Counted from the first letter of the stretch, positions 10,664-21,890 are shown. The stretch: 64,000 nucleotides of DNA from Sphagnum magellanicum (GCA_021904315.1 CM038918.1:4107349-4171348), one strand, 5' to 3'. The notes: a model not told the origin generated them from the sequence alone. A program made the numbers and translations.

Positions 10664-12628
10664 TCAATCCAACTGTGCCCTGACTCCTTTGTCCTGCATC
10701 AACTTCCACAATAATGTGGCCTTCTGCTGCAGACCAGCTGAGGTATAGACATGTGAGAGTGACACATATGCTACTGCATCTTGCAGTTCCAATGCCAACA
10801 ACATTTGTGCTGCATGTTCTGCTAACTTCAGATCGCTGTGAAGACTGCAAGCACCAAGCACGGCCTTCCATGTTGCAGCAGCTGGAGGGTGAGGCATTTT
10901 GTTCAAAAAGTCATCAGTCTTATCCAACTGCCCTGCACGGGCAAGAAGATCCACCACACAGCCAAAGTGCTCAAATGCTGGTGAGATGCCATGATCTTTG
11001 GACATAGAAGAAAAATAACCAAGTCCTTCATCCACTAGGCCTGCATGACTACAGGCAGAGAGGACACCAGTAAATGTTACTACATCTGGCTTTACACCTT
11101 CAGATAGCATCTGATGATAATGTTGTAGGGCATCTCGGCCATGTCCATGCTGCCCAAGACCTACAATCATTGCACTCCATGTCACAGTATTCCTCTCCGG
11201 CATCATGTGAAAGACATGAAGTGCATCAACAATACTGCCACACTTGGCATACATGTCGATCAGAGCAGTCCCGACTCGAAGATCTGAGCCTAATCCAGCT
11301 AACTGGATCTTGCCATGAGCCCATTTTCCTTCTGCAAGAGATGCCTGGTTGGCACATGCCTTGAGGAGGCAAATGAAGGTCACTCTGTCAGGATCAATAC
11401 CTTCTTGCTGCATTTGATAAAAGACTTCAATAGCCTTCCCATATGGACCATGCTCAGCATAGCTATTAATCATTGTATTCCATGAGATGACATCCCGGAA
11501 CTTCATCCTGTCAAAGGCTTGCTGTGCATCCTGTATGCTGCCACACTTGGTAAACATGTTGATAAGAGCATTCCCAAGACGAACATCTCCCTCCAATCCC
11601 ACTTGGATGATGTGGTTGTGTACCCACTGTCCTTTTTTCAAAGCTGCTGGACTTGTGCATGCATTCAGAAGGCTGATGTAAGTAATGCTGTCAGGCTTCA
11701 CATGCTCCTGCTGCATTTGCTGGAAAAGCTCAAATGTCTCATTGATGGTTCCATGTTGAGCTGACCCAGCAATCATTGCAGTCCATGCAACAAAGTTCCG
11801 CTTTACCATTTTATCAAAGACTTCATGTGCAAGCTTCATACTCCCGCATCTTGCATACATATGAACAAGGTTGCCTTCCAGGATGGCATCTAATTCAATC
11901 CCCCTTCTGATGATATCCTGGTGGACAGATTTGGCCTTTTCCAGGTCTCCAAGGCTGGCACAAACACTGACAACACTTGTATACATGATCTTGTCAAATT
12001 TCAATCCTTCATCTCGCACCTGCTCATAGAGCTTGAAGCCCTCTTCACCTAAGTCATGCTTGGCATATGCTGCCAACATCAAAGTCCATGTGAACACATC
12101 CCGTTCTTTCATCATGTCAAAAACTTGGCGAGCTTCAGTAAAGCTCCCACACTTGCAGAACATGCTTAAAACTGCTGTTAGCAAATACATGTCTGCCTTG
12201 AGGCCACTTTTGCTAAGATGTGCATACACCTTCCTCCCCTCCACCAGATTCTTTGTGTGGGTGCATCTTTGCACAAGCATCTTGTACATGGCAGCAGTTA
12301 CACTGATGCCTTGTTGCTCCAACTTTTGCAGCATTCCTTGAGATTGGTGGTGTCCTGTATCAATCAATGCAGCCCTTGTGGCAACAAAATCAGATGAAGC
12401 TGCTGTGTGAACTCCTGTAGATGGTTGTTTGGAAGCGGTCACATTTGCTGCAGCACTGCCACTACTGGTGTTGCCAGTCCGATTCCCAACATTGTTTTCT
12501 GTGAATCTGCAAACAGTCTCAGATACTCCAAATATTAAGCAACAATTCTGAAGGTCGCTGCTAGAACTCTTCAGACACTTGCTTCTAACAACCAACAATT
12601 GGAGAATAGGAAAACAATGGACAACCAT
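10664..12628 (-). CDS. PPR protein, PLS class, truncated at the E region (DYW lost)
   Basis: The ATG at 12628 opens 654 codons; the same frame extends to a GTG at 12652, just after an in-frame TAA. Tandem PPR motifs run from about residue 115 to the C-terminus, with hallmarks such as 'DMYAKCGSIVDALHVFHMMP', 'GVKPDVVTFTGVLSACSHAG' and 'WNTMINSYAEHG'. The end 'YVSLSHVYTSAGLQQKATLL' is the E region. PLS-class PPR proteins bind single-stranded organelle RNA, typically to select C-to-U editing sites; DYW supplies the deaminase. Here the coding frame stops just where E+/DYW would begin, and the relic follows. If functional, the protein would need a partner deaminase in trans. The N-terminus has no clear presequence. 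A separate frame upstream (ATG at 12941, with a run of R residues) could supply one through an unrecognised intron. Confidence 0.78.
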   Translation of the reverse strand: MVVHCFPILQLLVVRSKCLKSSSSDLQNCCLIFGVSETVCRFTENNVGNRTGNTSSGSAAANVTASKQPSTGVHTAASSDFVATRAALIDTGHHQSQGMLQKLEQQGISVTAAMYKMLVQRCTHTKNLVEGRKVYAHLSKSGLKADMYLLTAVLSMFCKCGSFTEARQVFDMMKERDVFTWTLMLAAYAKHDLGEEGFKLYEQVRDEGLKFDKIMYTSVVSVCASLGDLEKAKSVHQDIIRRGIELDAILEGNLVHMYARCGSMKLAHEVFDKMVKRNFVAWTAMIAGSAQHGTINETFELFQQMQQEHVKPDSITYISLLNACTSPAALKKGQWVHNHIIQVGLEGDVRLGNALINMFTKCGSIQDAQQAFDRMKFRDVISWNTMINSYAEHGPYGKAIEVFYQMQQEGIDPDRVTFICLLKACANQASLAEGKWAHGKIQLAGLGSDLRVGTALIDMYAKCGSIVDALHVFHMMPERNTVTWSAMIVGLGQHGHGRDALQHYHQMLSEGVKPDVVTFTGVLSACSHAGLVDEGLGYFSSMSKDHGISPAFEHFGCVVDLLARAGQLDKTDDFLNKMPHPPAAATWKAVLGACSLHSDLKLAEHAAQMLLALELQDAVAYVSLSHVYTSAGLQQKATLLWKLMQDKGVRAQLD

Positions 12629-12652
12629 CTTTCCAACGGGATTCACATGCAC

Positions 12653-13290
12653 TTAATATGTCAAGAATGGCAAAGATCTTTCGTCCCGGTTCGCAAGAAT
12701 CAGCAAACGACACACAAATCTCAGGGTTATTGTCTTCACAAACCGACCTGTTGTGAGCGGAAGTGATACCGGATTCTCGATCTGAGACGACAGCAAGAGA
12801 AATGTTGTGTCTTACAAACTCAAGGCATAAGGGGCCGTTGCGATTCAGCCCTGGAACAACTGCTTCAAGGAGGACACCGACAGCTCCATAGCTTCTTCTT
12901 CTTCTTCTCCTGATAACAACATTCAGCATAAACCTTGACATTCGAAGATTTTTGCTTGCAAAAGCTCTCAATAGAAATCAATACAAAAAAAAAAAACGCA
13001 CTATTGATACATCCTGTGAACCTTTTGCAGCTCTCAAGCCATGCTCAAGGTCTGTGTCACAAGCTCCCTGTTAATCCTGTATCTAAGAACACAAGGGTTT
13101 ACGAAAAAGGCCATTCTTCTACCATATCCCTAGTCCCCGGAAAGATTCCATTACCTCGCGCAAAATTCCTTTCTTGCATGAGGTTCGCGATTTCAAAATC
13201 CCAGTCACAGGGATTTCGATAAAGAGCGTAGGGTTTTGGAGCCCGTGCAATACAAAGGAAAAATCCAGGCAGTGCTTTACGAGCATGCGG
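12653..13290 (-). other. Upstream region of PPR gene with an Arg-rich open frame
   Basis: A minus-strand frame from ATG 12941 to about 12585 begins 'MSRFMLNVVIRRRRRRSYG', a mitochondrial-presequence-like composition. It overlaps the PPR ORF start in another frame. It may be the first coding exon, a uORF, or 5' UTR chance; no donor-acceptor pair was convincing. The rest of the interval shows no gene. Confidence 0.35.
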
Positions 13291-13545
13291 TAGATGGGCG
13301 GCCGGTGAAAGGCCTGCGCACGATTTAATTTTATATAGACCGTATTAGAAATTAGACATACGGTTTTTTTTTGTTTTTTTGGGTGTCTTTCGTGGTCTGC
13401 CCTTTTGTTAGTTTTATTCTTTCGTGTGGGAGAACACGAGCCGATCACGGGGCGGAACTTCGGTCGAGACCCGGCAGCGGAGCGGAGTGTCGCTCCTCGC
13501 ACTTCGGCATCGAGATCGAGTACCATTCTCTCAGCTTTCAGAGCT
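13291..13545. promoter_or_regulatory. GC- and CpG-rich divergent promoter candidate
   Basis: This short stretch is clearly richer in G+C and CpG than anything within several kb. It lies between a minus-strand gene (PPR) and a plus-strand locus (SPA-like). Divergent promoters in plants often look like this. The open frames on both strands here are compositional, since GC-rich DNA has fewer stops. No TATA box was recognised. Confidence 0.4.
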
Positions 13546-13624
13546 TTAGGATTCAGGGTGGATAGGAAAGAAAGATGTGCAAGAATTACAATTGTGGGTT
13601 TGTGAGATCTCTTGGGATTTTATA

Positions 13625-13879
13625 GTGAAGGAAGAGGTTTGAATCTAGAAATTGCCGGATCTGCTGTGAGGAAATCTGACTCTTTGCAGCATGAAGACAA
13701 TGCCTCATTGTCACAGCTTTATACCACTGGCCATCTTGCTGAGGAAGTGGCTTCTTCAGTCCGTGGAAGTGTTTCGAAGGAAGTTGAGCAGATACATAAG
13801 GACAGTCAGGAGGATGAGAACGAGGAGTGGATACGCATTTCTCAAGATCCATCGTCCATCGTCCATGCACCCCAACTAT
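13625..13879 (+). other. Exon-like open segment, possibly 5' part of the SPA-like locus
   Basis: The plus strand is open from an AG at 13624 to a strong donor CAG|GTACGTAC near 13879. It encodes an acidic, hydrophilic segment including 'NLEIAGSAVRKSDSLQHED' and 'DSQEDENEEWIRISQDPSS'. There is no ATG in this frame and I do not recognise a family. It is on the same strand and about 500 bp before the SPA-like WD40 exons. That suggests, without proving, that it belongs to the same gene. The kinase-like middle part expected of SPA proteins is not seen between them. Confidence 0.3.
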
Positions 13880-14394
13880 CAGGTACGTACAGCCTCTAGT
13901 GTGTTGTATGTTCGGTCTCTCAGAGCAAACGGGCACATTCCTCTAAACCAAAGCATAGGGGACAGGATGATGAGCATTTCTGAAGTTCACACTGTGTCCA
14001 ATTCATAAGGATTTGTGTGTGTGTTCACCACCAGATTTTTCAAACTGCAGACTGTTTTCAGGTAATGTTTGTGAAGTGTGTAGTTGTTTATCTGGATGTC
14101 AATTTGGGTACAGGTGTTCTATCACGCTGTGCTTCTCTGATGAGAATGAATGGGTGTGTCATTGTAGGACAAGCACCAAGAGAGCCATCAACCCAAGTTG
14201 CACAAGGGCCTTGTGATCAAGCAGAACACAAACCAGTGTTATGCCACCAATGCTATCACTTCCTTTCCAGAGAGTTAAGCAACATGTGTGCCATCCCTAC
14301 TCAGGTAATTATTATTAGCCACATCCCAGCTGATGGTTGAAGTCTCTTGTTTGCTGTCTTGTTTTCTCAGCTTCATCTTTCTGTCCATACGCAG

Positions 14395-15792
14395 TTATGG
14401 GATTCCAGCACAAGCCAAGTGCTGATGGAGTATGAGGAGCATGAGAAGAGGACCTGGTCAGAGGACTTCTCATGGGCAGATCCTACCAAACTGGCCAGTG
14501 GCAGTGCTGTCTTAACCTGATCAATGCTCCAAAGCTTGACAGCACTGTCAAGCTTTGGAGCATTGATCAGGTTAAGCTTGCCTCTACACTTCTTTCATCA
14601 AATTTTTCTACTTTTCCAACTCACTCACACTATTTCATGAGATGTCATTTGCAGTGTTTAAAATCTCTGCTGCTATGTGCATTCTTTTACTCATGTAGAG
14701 ACTGTTTAAAGTTGGAATTGAACTGGATAGTTTGCAATCTGTGAGTAGTGCAATGTTTCATCATGCATGTTCTGAGTTTGTAACAAAAGAGCTTCCTTTG
14801 CATACTTGCTGCAGGAGAGTAGCATAGGGACCATCAAAACGAAGACAAATGTCTGCTGTATACAGTTTCCACCAGATTCAAGTCATTTGCTCACTTTTTG
14901 GATCAGCAGATTAGAAAATTTACTGCTATGATCTCTGCACCACCAGGAAGCCATTATGCATCCTGGCTAGCCATAACAAAGCAGGGAGCTATGTCAGGTT
15001 TGTGGACCCAACAACTCTTGTGTCTGCCTCAATGGACACACACTTAACTATGAGATCTGAAGTGAGCCAATATGATACCCAATGCCTTAACCATGTGCTC
15101 TCTTCCCTATACTGGACATACCAATGAAAAGGATGGCATGGGTCTTAAATCTTGGTAGGGCACCATCTCATTGTTCAAATGTTTTAGGATTACTTGACAC
15201 ATGAAAAAGTTTAGCAAGCAATTTGTTGCTAATTCTATATGCAAAACCTGTTGCTACACTCACTATATGCTTGGTGCTTTATTTGTTGCAGAATTTTATT
15301 GGCCTATGAATTGCAGATGGGTATATTGCTTGTGTTCCAGAGACAAATGAAGTAAGTTTTGTCCTGTCTTTCTTCTTTGTCTATCCCAACAGTTATGGAG
15401 CTCTTTTTTCTTTCTTAGGAGTCTGAGCAATGGTCTGTGTGAATTTTTTGCACAGAATCTGGGGCCTTGTTCCACAAATGAGTACTACATCATCCTTGCC
15501 CTTGATGGTGTTACCTGAAATCTTCCTCTGTCTAAGAATCTTACTTACATACTTGTGGATTTGTGAGGTGTAACTGTAATTTATGTCTGTAATTTTGCAT
15601 GTGCAGGTTTTTGCTTACCATAAGTCACTCCCCATGAAAATGATGTCCCATAAATTTGGTTGCACTGATCCAGTAACTGGGAAATTGAAGAGGATGGTGG
15701 GCTATTTGTTTCAAGTGTCTGTTGGAGAGGGAAGCCAAACACTAGTAGTGGCAAATTCTATGGGCACTATCAACATTCTGGAGATGGTTTAG
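14395..15792 (+). pseudogene. SPA-like (COP1/SPA family) WD40 domain pseudogene
   Basis: Four exon remnants retain their introns: 14395..14570, 14815..15131, 15292..15351 and 15607..15792. They spell SPA WD40 repeats: '[19 protein letters not shown]', 'ESSIGTIKTKTNVC', then, across frameshifts, the 'YDLCTTRKPLCILAGHNKA' type repeat, then 'IADGYIACVPETNE' and the C-terminus 'HKFGCTDPVTGKL...INILEMV'. SPA proteins partner COP1 in light-dependent ubiquitination. Damage seen: a 32-bp inverted insertion in the first exon, several frameshifts in the second, a TGA at the expected Ser of 'GLSIADG' in the third, and the exon 2 donor changed from GT to GA at 15132. The kinase-like and coiled-coil parts are absent from the window. 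Introns kept in place point to DNA-level duplication, not retrocopying. Confidence 0.85.
14511..14576. repeat. Perfect 32-bp inverted repeat with 2-nt spacer (fold-back insertion)
   Basis: The left arm 14511..14542 is the exact reverse complement of the right arm 14545..14576, with CA between them. The right arm is native sequence: the end of a WD40 exon encoding 'TVKLWSIDQ' plus the first bases of the intron. The left arm replaces the expected 'GSDDS' codons. It is therefore a templated inverted copy that includes the exon-intron junction. Confidence 0.97.
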
Positions 15793-16777
15793 TGCTTTTT
15801 CCCTGGGGGATTGAACTGTTTCTTAACCTCAATTCTTTCATGTCTAAATAGTCATGAACTATTAATATGCAATGGCTTTTTAGATACACTAACATTATGC
15901 TGTCCACTCAAGGAGTGGATGTCCAGCCTCTGAATCCAAACTCTTTCTATAAATTTATTGGTGAAGCTTTGAAGCAGCCTCAAGCAAAATTCTTTTTCAC
16001 ATAGACCTATAAGGTGTTGAAAACATTTATGCTTTCCCTTTGATAATTCCTCGATGTTTGCATTCTGTATTCAATTTACTTTTCTTTTGTACTAATTGGT
16101 GAGTCGAGGAAGAAACACCAGGTTTGAGAAGGAATGTCTTTATCATGGCATGCAGTGCACTGCTCTGTGCAGGGAGCAGTTGTTTTCAACAGCACAAGAG
16201 CATGGGGAGGGAGGGTGGCAAGGAGGAGGTTGCTACATAGAATGGAATGGATAGAAACAAAGGTGGCAGTCAGAGATGAGGAGGACATTTGTGCGCTTCT
16301 ATGTTCATCTCTCTTCTACAAGCCTGCCATAGTACTGGTTTTGTTTGCTGAAATGTTTCTTAATATCCTCCATAAAACCCCAGATGTCCCTACTACTTTG
16401 GAAACATTAGACAACAACAATATGCTTGTGAAGTAACTGCCATCTGCATTACTACTCTGGACCCAATTCAAATGCAAATTTCTCATGGTGGCTAATATGT
16501 GAACACAGTGGTCCACAGTTTGATGGAATTTTCTTGTCTGCTTCTCACCAGTTTTAATGGTTCCAGTAGGCCAGAGGGGGTAACTTTGGCAGGATTTCTT
16601 TTGAGGTCCTTCACAATGGTGTGATCACAGGTCAGAGAAGGTAAATGAATTTTATCACTGTTTCTGTTCTCTGATTGACAAGAGGAACTTCAGCTTTTTG
16701 GGTTCTTATTTTAGCCAAATCTACACAAGCTGTTAGGAACACATGGCTGACAAGATCATTCTTATCATTCCTGGTAG
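15793..16777. other. Spacer, no gene recognised
   Basis: AT-rich DNA downstream of the SPA-like pseudogene. Short frames on both strands (for example around 16134-16436) show no family pattern, and I see no repeat of note. Confidence 0.4.
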
Positions 16778-16923
16778 GTGAATGCAAAGTATCCAGATTA
16801 CAAGCATAAGAAGACACATGAGGCACTCTGGCTTGTTGACCAAAGAAACCCTCCTTCATGGGTGGAACCAAAAATGGCTGTAATGGCACTGGAACACAAG
16901 GCTCTTGAGATATGTGAAGGCTA
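16778..16923 (+). other. Coding-like fragment of unknown family
   Basis: After an AG at 16776-16777 the plus strand reads, without interruption until a TAG, a charged W/P-containing segment including 'YPDYKHKKTHEALWLVDQ' and 'NPPSWVEPKMAVMALEHKAL'. The composition looks like real protein, unlike the surrounding frames. I do not recognise the family. It directly precedes the first PPR-like piece of the next locus but is not a PPR motif. Confidence 0.3.
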
Positions 16924-16974
16924 GGCAATATGAGAGGAAATTGGAAGCTTCCCATTTGATGCAATGAGAAGGCA

Positions 16975-19458
16975 AGACTCCAGATGCTTTCACTCTTGTT
17001 CCAGTGCTCAATGTGTGTGCTAGTTTAAAAGCACTTGAAGAGGGCAAACATATCTATGAAGGAAGGTAGTTTGTTTGTTTTATTTTGTTTTGCTTTGTAC
17101 TGATGAGATCCGCTGAACTGGGATGCTTCAGATTGTGTTCTTGGTCTCTTTGGAAAGCTCTTGACAAGGAGGGGTGCATAGGCATGGTTCCATGATGTTT
17201 GGACTTACGGTGCAAAAGTTCTTGAATATTAAATGATTTCTTCATGGAAAATTAAATTAAATCTTAGCTGAAAATTATGGAGAAATTGGAATGTGCCTTT
17301 GGTGTTGTTGGAAAGATCTCGATGTGCAGGATTTAATGGTTATTTGGTAAGATTTGGATTCAGAATGCGGGGGATGTTGATTTTTAAGTGATTCCTGCCA
17401 CTGAAAATTCAAATAAATTCTAAAAAACCAGGTTTTGGAAGGAAAAATCACTTGAGGACATGGTAACACTTGGGCCAATGGCACAGGCCACACTAGTACT
17501 CATGAACAGATGATTGAAACTGGTTGTGATGATAACATGTTTGTGCCAGTAGGCTTGTTGACATTTATGCCAAATGTGGGAGCATGGAGGATGCATATGG
17601 AGTGTTCAACAGGATCCTGTTGCACAATGTGGTCTCCTGGAGTGCAATTATTTGGGGACATGTGAAATGTGGGCAAGGGCAGAAGGCTGTAGAACTATTT
17701 CAATGATTGCAACAGGAAGGTGTGGACCCAGATCCGCTCACCTTTGTAACAGTCCTGAATGCATGTGCCAGTGTAATGGCACTTGAAGAAGGCAGGCATG
17801 TTCATGAGCAGATTATTCAAAGTGTCTGTGAGTCCAATATCTTTGAGGGAAATAGCCTTGCTGACATCTATGCCAAATACGGGAGCATGGAGGATGCACA
17901 CAGAGTGTTCATCAAGATGCCTTCACATGACGTGGTCTCTTGGAATACCATGATATGTTGACATGTGAAATGTAACCAAGGGTGGAAGGCATTCAAACTA
18001 TTTCATCGAATGCAACAGGAAGGTGTGCAACCAAGATGTGTAACTTTTGTGGGGTTCCTGAATGCATGTGCCAGTGTAGGGGCAATTGACGAGGCCAGGC
18101 ATGCTCATAAGCCGATCATTGAAAGCAGTCTGAAGTGTTTGTGGGGAATAGCCTTGTTAACATGGATGCCAAATGTGGAAGCATGGAGGATGCTTGGAGA
18201 GTGTTCAACAAGTTGCCCATGCGTGACGTGGTCCCTTGGAATGCCATGACATTGGCACATGGGAAATGTAACCAAGGGTGGAAGGCATTGGAGCTATTCA
18301 AACAAATGCAACAGGAAGGTGTGCCACTGGACTCTGTCACTTTTCTGGGGGTCCTGAGTGCATGTGCCAGTGTATTGCAATTGAAGCATGCAGGCTTGCT
18401 CATGAACAGGCCATTCAAAGTGGTTGCAAGTCAGATGCCTTTGTGGGGAATGGGCTCATTGACATGTATGTCAAATGTGGAAGTATGGAAGTATGAAGGA
18501 CACTTCAAGAGTGTTCAACAATTTACCTTCATGCGACTTAGTCACCTGGACTACTATGCTTAATGGGTATGCCATGCATGGACATGGTGAGGAAGCCCTT
18601 ACACATTTTGAGCAGATGTGTCAAAAAGACTTTGAGATAAACTACATCACATTTGTTTGTCTTCTGTCAGCTTGTAGCCATGCTGGCCTAGTGGATGAAG
18701 GCCTGTGCTACTTTGAATCCATGGGTTCAGTTTATGGTCTCCCTGCAACAGTTGAGCATGATGTCTGCATGGTTGGTCTCCTTGGCCGTGCTGGCGATCT
18801 GCATGAGGCAGAGGATATTATTAAGGGAATGTCCTGTCAGCCAAATGAAACTGTGTGGACAGCCTTACTCAGTGCTCGCAGAATTCATGGTGACCTGGAG
18901 TTGGGAGAACGCCTTGTTAAACAAGTTCTTGAAAGGGAACCTGGAAATGCTGGAGGCTATGTGCTGCTGTCAAACATCTATGCTGCTGCTGGCAAGTGGG
19001 GATCTCAGTGAATGTGTTCAACAACAGAGGAAGGGAAAGGGGTGTGAAGATACAGCGAGGTCACACTTGGATTGAGGTGAAGAATTAAGTTCTTACATTT
19101 GTAGTAATGATCAAGACCATCGACAAATAGATGAAATTCATGCGGACCTAAAGAGATTGTTTGGGCAAATGAAGATGTTAGGTATGGACTAGACACAAAA
19201 AATTTCATGCATGATGTAGATGAAGAAGAATAGCAGTTTCAATTGTGTCACCAGAGTGAGAAACTGGTGATTGCATTTGGGCTTATCAACACACCTCCTG
19301 GTATGGAACTCCATATTATCAAGAATCTAAGGGTATGTAGAGACTGCCACAGTTCAATCAAGTTCATTGTGAAGGTAGTTGGTAGAGCAATCATAGTAAG
19401 GGATACCAATTGATTCCAATGCTTTGAGGCTGGTGTTTGTTCATGCAGGAAATACTGG
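16975..19458 (+). pseudogene. DYW-class PPR gene, decayed
   Basis: PPR motifs begin at about 16975 ('TPDAFTLVPVLNVCASLKAL') and run to the DYW C-terminus at 19458 ('GVCSCRKYW'). 'QQEGV' units recur near 17706, 18010 and 18304, about 300 nt apart. This is one P-L-S triplet (about 100 residues) repeated in tandem. Stops interrupt the frame near 17703 and 17959. Further frameshifts occur near 18130 and 18480, and the DYW region at 19080-19460 has several more stops. Pieces of the deaminase remain readable: 'WIEVKN', '[18 protein letters not shown]' with frameshift, '[10 protein letters not shown]', and 'CFEAGVCSCRKYW'. The longest open piece (about 18475..19011) covers the last S motif through the E region. 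When active it would have edited organelle RNA. It is now a relic. Confidence 0.88.
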
Positions 19459-21344
19459 AATTGCCAGTAGTTTCATCATTTTCTCCATGGAATATGCTCT
19501 TTGCCTTTGCCTTGTAACTCAAATGTATGTGACTTGAATTGAAATAATGTTTAAGTGAATTGGACTTAGATTTAATTGAATTTAATTCAAATTCTTAAAT
19601 TGTATTCAAATATGTTGAATGGAATTTAAATTTGATTAAATTAAATTTCAATTCAATAATTGGATTAAGATTCAATTGGATTAAATTCAAATTGAAGAGA
19701 AATGGAATACAAATTGGTGGAAAAGATATGGAAAATTTGCTCGTGTTGAAAAAAAAAACTTTTAAAAAGCACAAATCCAAAAAGATAGCTTTCAATACCT
19801 CTTCACTTGTGAATGTGCCAAACAGATTCCAATTTGAAAACTACGATTTACAATTTATAAAATCTAAAATTGTCCTAACTAAACTAGCTCCAATAAATCA
19901 TTGTCATTAAAAGTAAAAGAAAAAGTCAATCTCCTTAGTATTGGTCTTGGTAGTAGTTCAATTCTTTGCACTACTTAAAAAAGTGCATTTCCTAATTGCA
20001 TAGAGTAAATTGGGGGGAAAAAAATTGTTTGCTCGAATTCGGTAATGACAAGAATTGAGATGTGAAGATATATAATTTAGTATTAAAAAGGACATTTTAA
20101 TAGATGAATTGAAATGTTGATGAAAAAAACACATGCATTTATTCACAAATCATGCTCAAGTTTCAATCAATAAGCAACACAAACCGTTCAATGTGTCCTT
20201 GTATGCTTGCTTCCATGGGTGAGTTAAAATTCCAAATTGTGAGAATAGCTACATTATTAAAGAAAGCTAACTAATGACAAGTTTGAGAGCTTGATTTGAA
20301 AGGCTAGTAGAAAACATTGAGAACAATAAACAAAACATGGGGATAAAATAGGTGTAATGGTAAACCAAGCTCTTGCATCTAGGTGAACACATTTGAGTTT
20401 GATGAACATTTGGCAACATGTTGGAAAATATGTTGGATGGTGTAAATAGTATAAAATTATGTTTTGATGTGTATGTAACTATGTACCAATGAGCATATTA
20501 AGGGAGGCACAAACACGATGCCAAGGGTGGTAAGATGGTTCAAATTGCTTTCACTTATCATTAAGAAGAAAAGAATTCAAAGTTGACATTTGCAAGGGAG
20601 AGAGGGTTTGTTCATATCTCCAGAGGTTACTTATTTGTAGTTTGCTTTACACAGCAAGTTAACTTGTGCAGAAAGAGATTGTATTCAATCAGAGTTCTTC
20701 AATTGGTATAGTGGTGGGAGCAACTCATCATGTCAATTCAATGCTCAAGGAATTCACTTGCTACAAGATTCTTCACATGGGATGGGACTTTCCAGCATTC
20801 TAAATCTCACATTGTGGGGTACAGTTTTTCCAACGACAGTTTCTCCCTGCCAGCAATCAGTCACAATCTGTGTACCATAGCAATAGTCATTGCTGGAAGG
20901 AGACCATTCCAGAATCAATGTTCTTTGGGAGTTTTTTTTTCTGCAAGTCTTTCCAAATTGTTGTGGGTACTTATATGTAGGTTTCTCACAAAAGAACAAG
21001 GATGGTTGAATGGGTACACCTCTTGCCTTGGAGGGAACGAGGATTTTAGAGTGGGATCTACATTTGCGAATGAGATTGAAGCAACATATTCAAGCAGTAT
21101 CTCTTACTACTGACATGTAAATGACAATCTCTGTCTCATCTACTATGGCAATGTCCTCTGACAATAATGAAAGCAAAAACAGGTTTTGCTCACTTGCTTT
21201 TGAGTATATACTTGTGAGAAATGCCAATGTGCAACCAAATGTCAATAGGAATTTTTTTATGGTACCCCAAGTAATAAAAATTGTCTCACAAGTGTTTGTT
21301 TGATTTCCAGAAATCAGGGCAGAAATCATAGACATGTGGTGGTG
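19459..21344. other. AT-rich spacer with low-complexity segment
   Basis: Between about 19555 and 19700 the DNA is built of short GAATTTAA/TTCAAATT-type words repeated imperfectly on both strands. The rest is AT-rich with no supported gene. Open frames at 20730-21113 and their opposite-strand shadows show no family pattern. Confidence 0.45.
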
Positions 21345-21890
21345 CTATTTGAATTCTGGAGGATTCAATTCACCACAATCAGTGATGATGATTGCCTTCT
21401 TTGTTTTCCCAGATGATGAACCAACAGCCTCCATGGCCTTCACTACATTGAAACCTTCAATCACTTGTCCAAACACACAGTGTTTTCCATCCAGCCAAGG
21501 GGTGGGCACAGTAGACATGAAGAACTGCGAGCCATTTGTATTTGGTCCTGCATTTGCCATAGACAGAACTCCAGGACCCAAATGCTTCCTCACAAAATTC
21601 TCATCTGGAAATGCTTCCCCAAATATTGACTCTCCTCCAGTTCCATTTCCCTTTGTGAAATCACCACCCTGGCACATGAATTCAGGGATAACCCGATGGA
21701 ATGATGAGCCTTTGTAATGAAGTGGTTGACCAAATTTCTGCCCAAGTCCCTTCTCTCCAGTGCAGAGACAGCGGAAATTCTCTGCAGTCTTGGGGACTGA
21801 ATCTTTGTACAACTCCATCACAATTCTGCCAGTTGGAGTACCCCCAATTGAAATTTCAAAAAACACCTGTGGGTTTAAAGGGTTCACCAT
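21345..21890 (-). CDS. Cyclophilin-type peptidyl-prolyl cis-trans isomerase, cytosolic, intronless
   Basis: The ATG at 21890 opens a 181-residue single-exon protein. The whole length is one cyclophilin domain. Active-site features are present: '[15 protein letters not shown]' with the catalytic Arg, Phe, Met and Gln; '[17 protein letters not shown]'; and '[12 protein letters not shown]' with the Trp that binds cyclosporin and the His of the pocket. The plant-type loop after 'CTGEKGLG' is present. No signal or transit peptide precedes '[12 protein letters not shown]', so a cytosolic or nuclear location is inferred. The enzyme isomerises X-Pro bonds in protein folding. Intronless cytosolic cyclophilins are usual in plants. 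Nothing is broken. Confidence 0.95.
   Translation of the reverse strand: MVNPLNPQVFFEISIGGTPTGRIVMELYKDSVPKTAENFRCLCTGEKGLGQKFGQPLHYKGSSFHRVIPEFMCQGGDFTKGNGTGGESIFGEAFPDENFVRKHLGPGVLSMANAGPNTNGSQFFMSTVPTPWLDGKHCVFGQVIEGFNVVKAMEAVGSSSGKTKKAIIITDCGELNPPEFK

Noticed and set aside
10529-10666. In-frame TGA codons before the DYW relic read as recoding or U-to-C RNA editing (known in fern organelles)
   Set aside because: This is a nuclear gene, and the codons around the first stop fit an indel: the expected W-I-E-V-x-E-K string is in another frame. Catalytic residues are also lost.
13371-13605. Overlapping open frames in the GC-rich interval
   Set aside because: Explained by base composition; there is no family pattern and frames on both strands are open.
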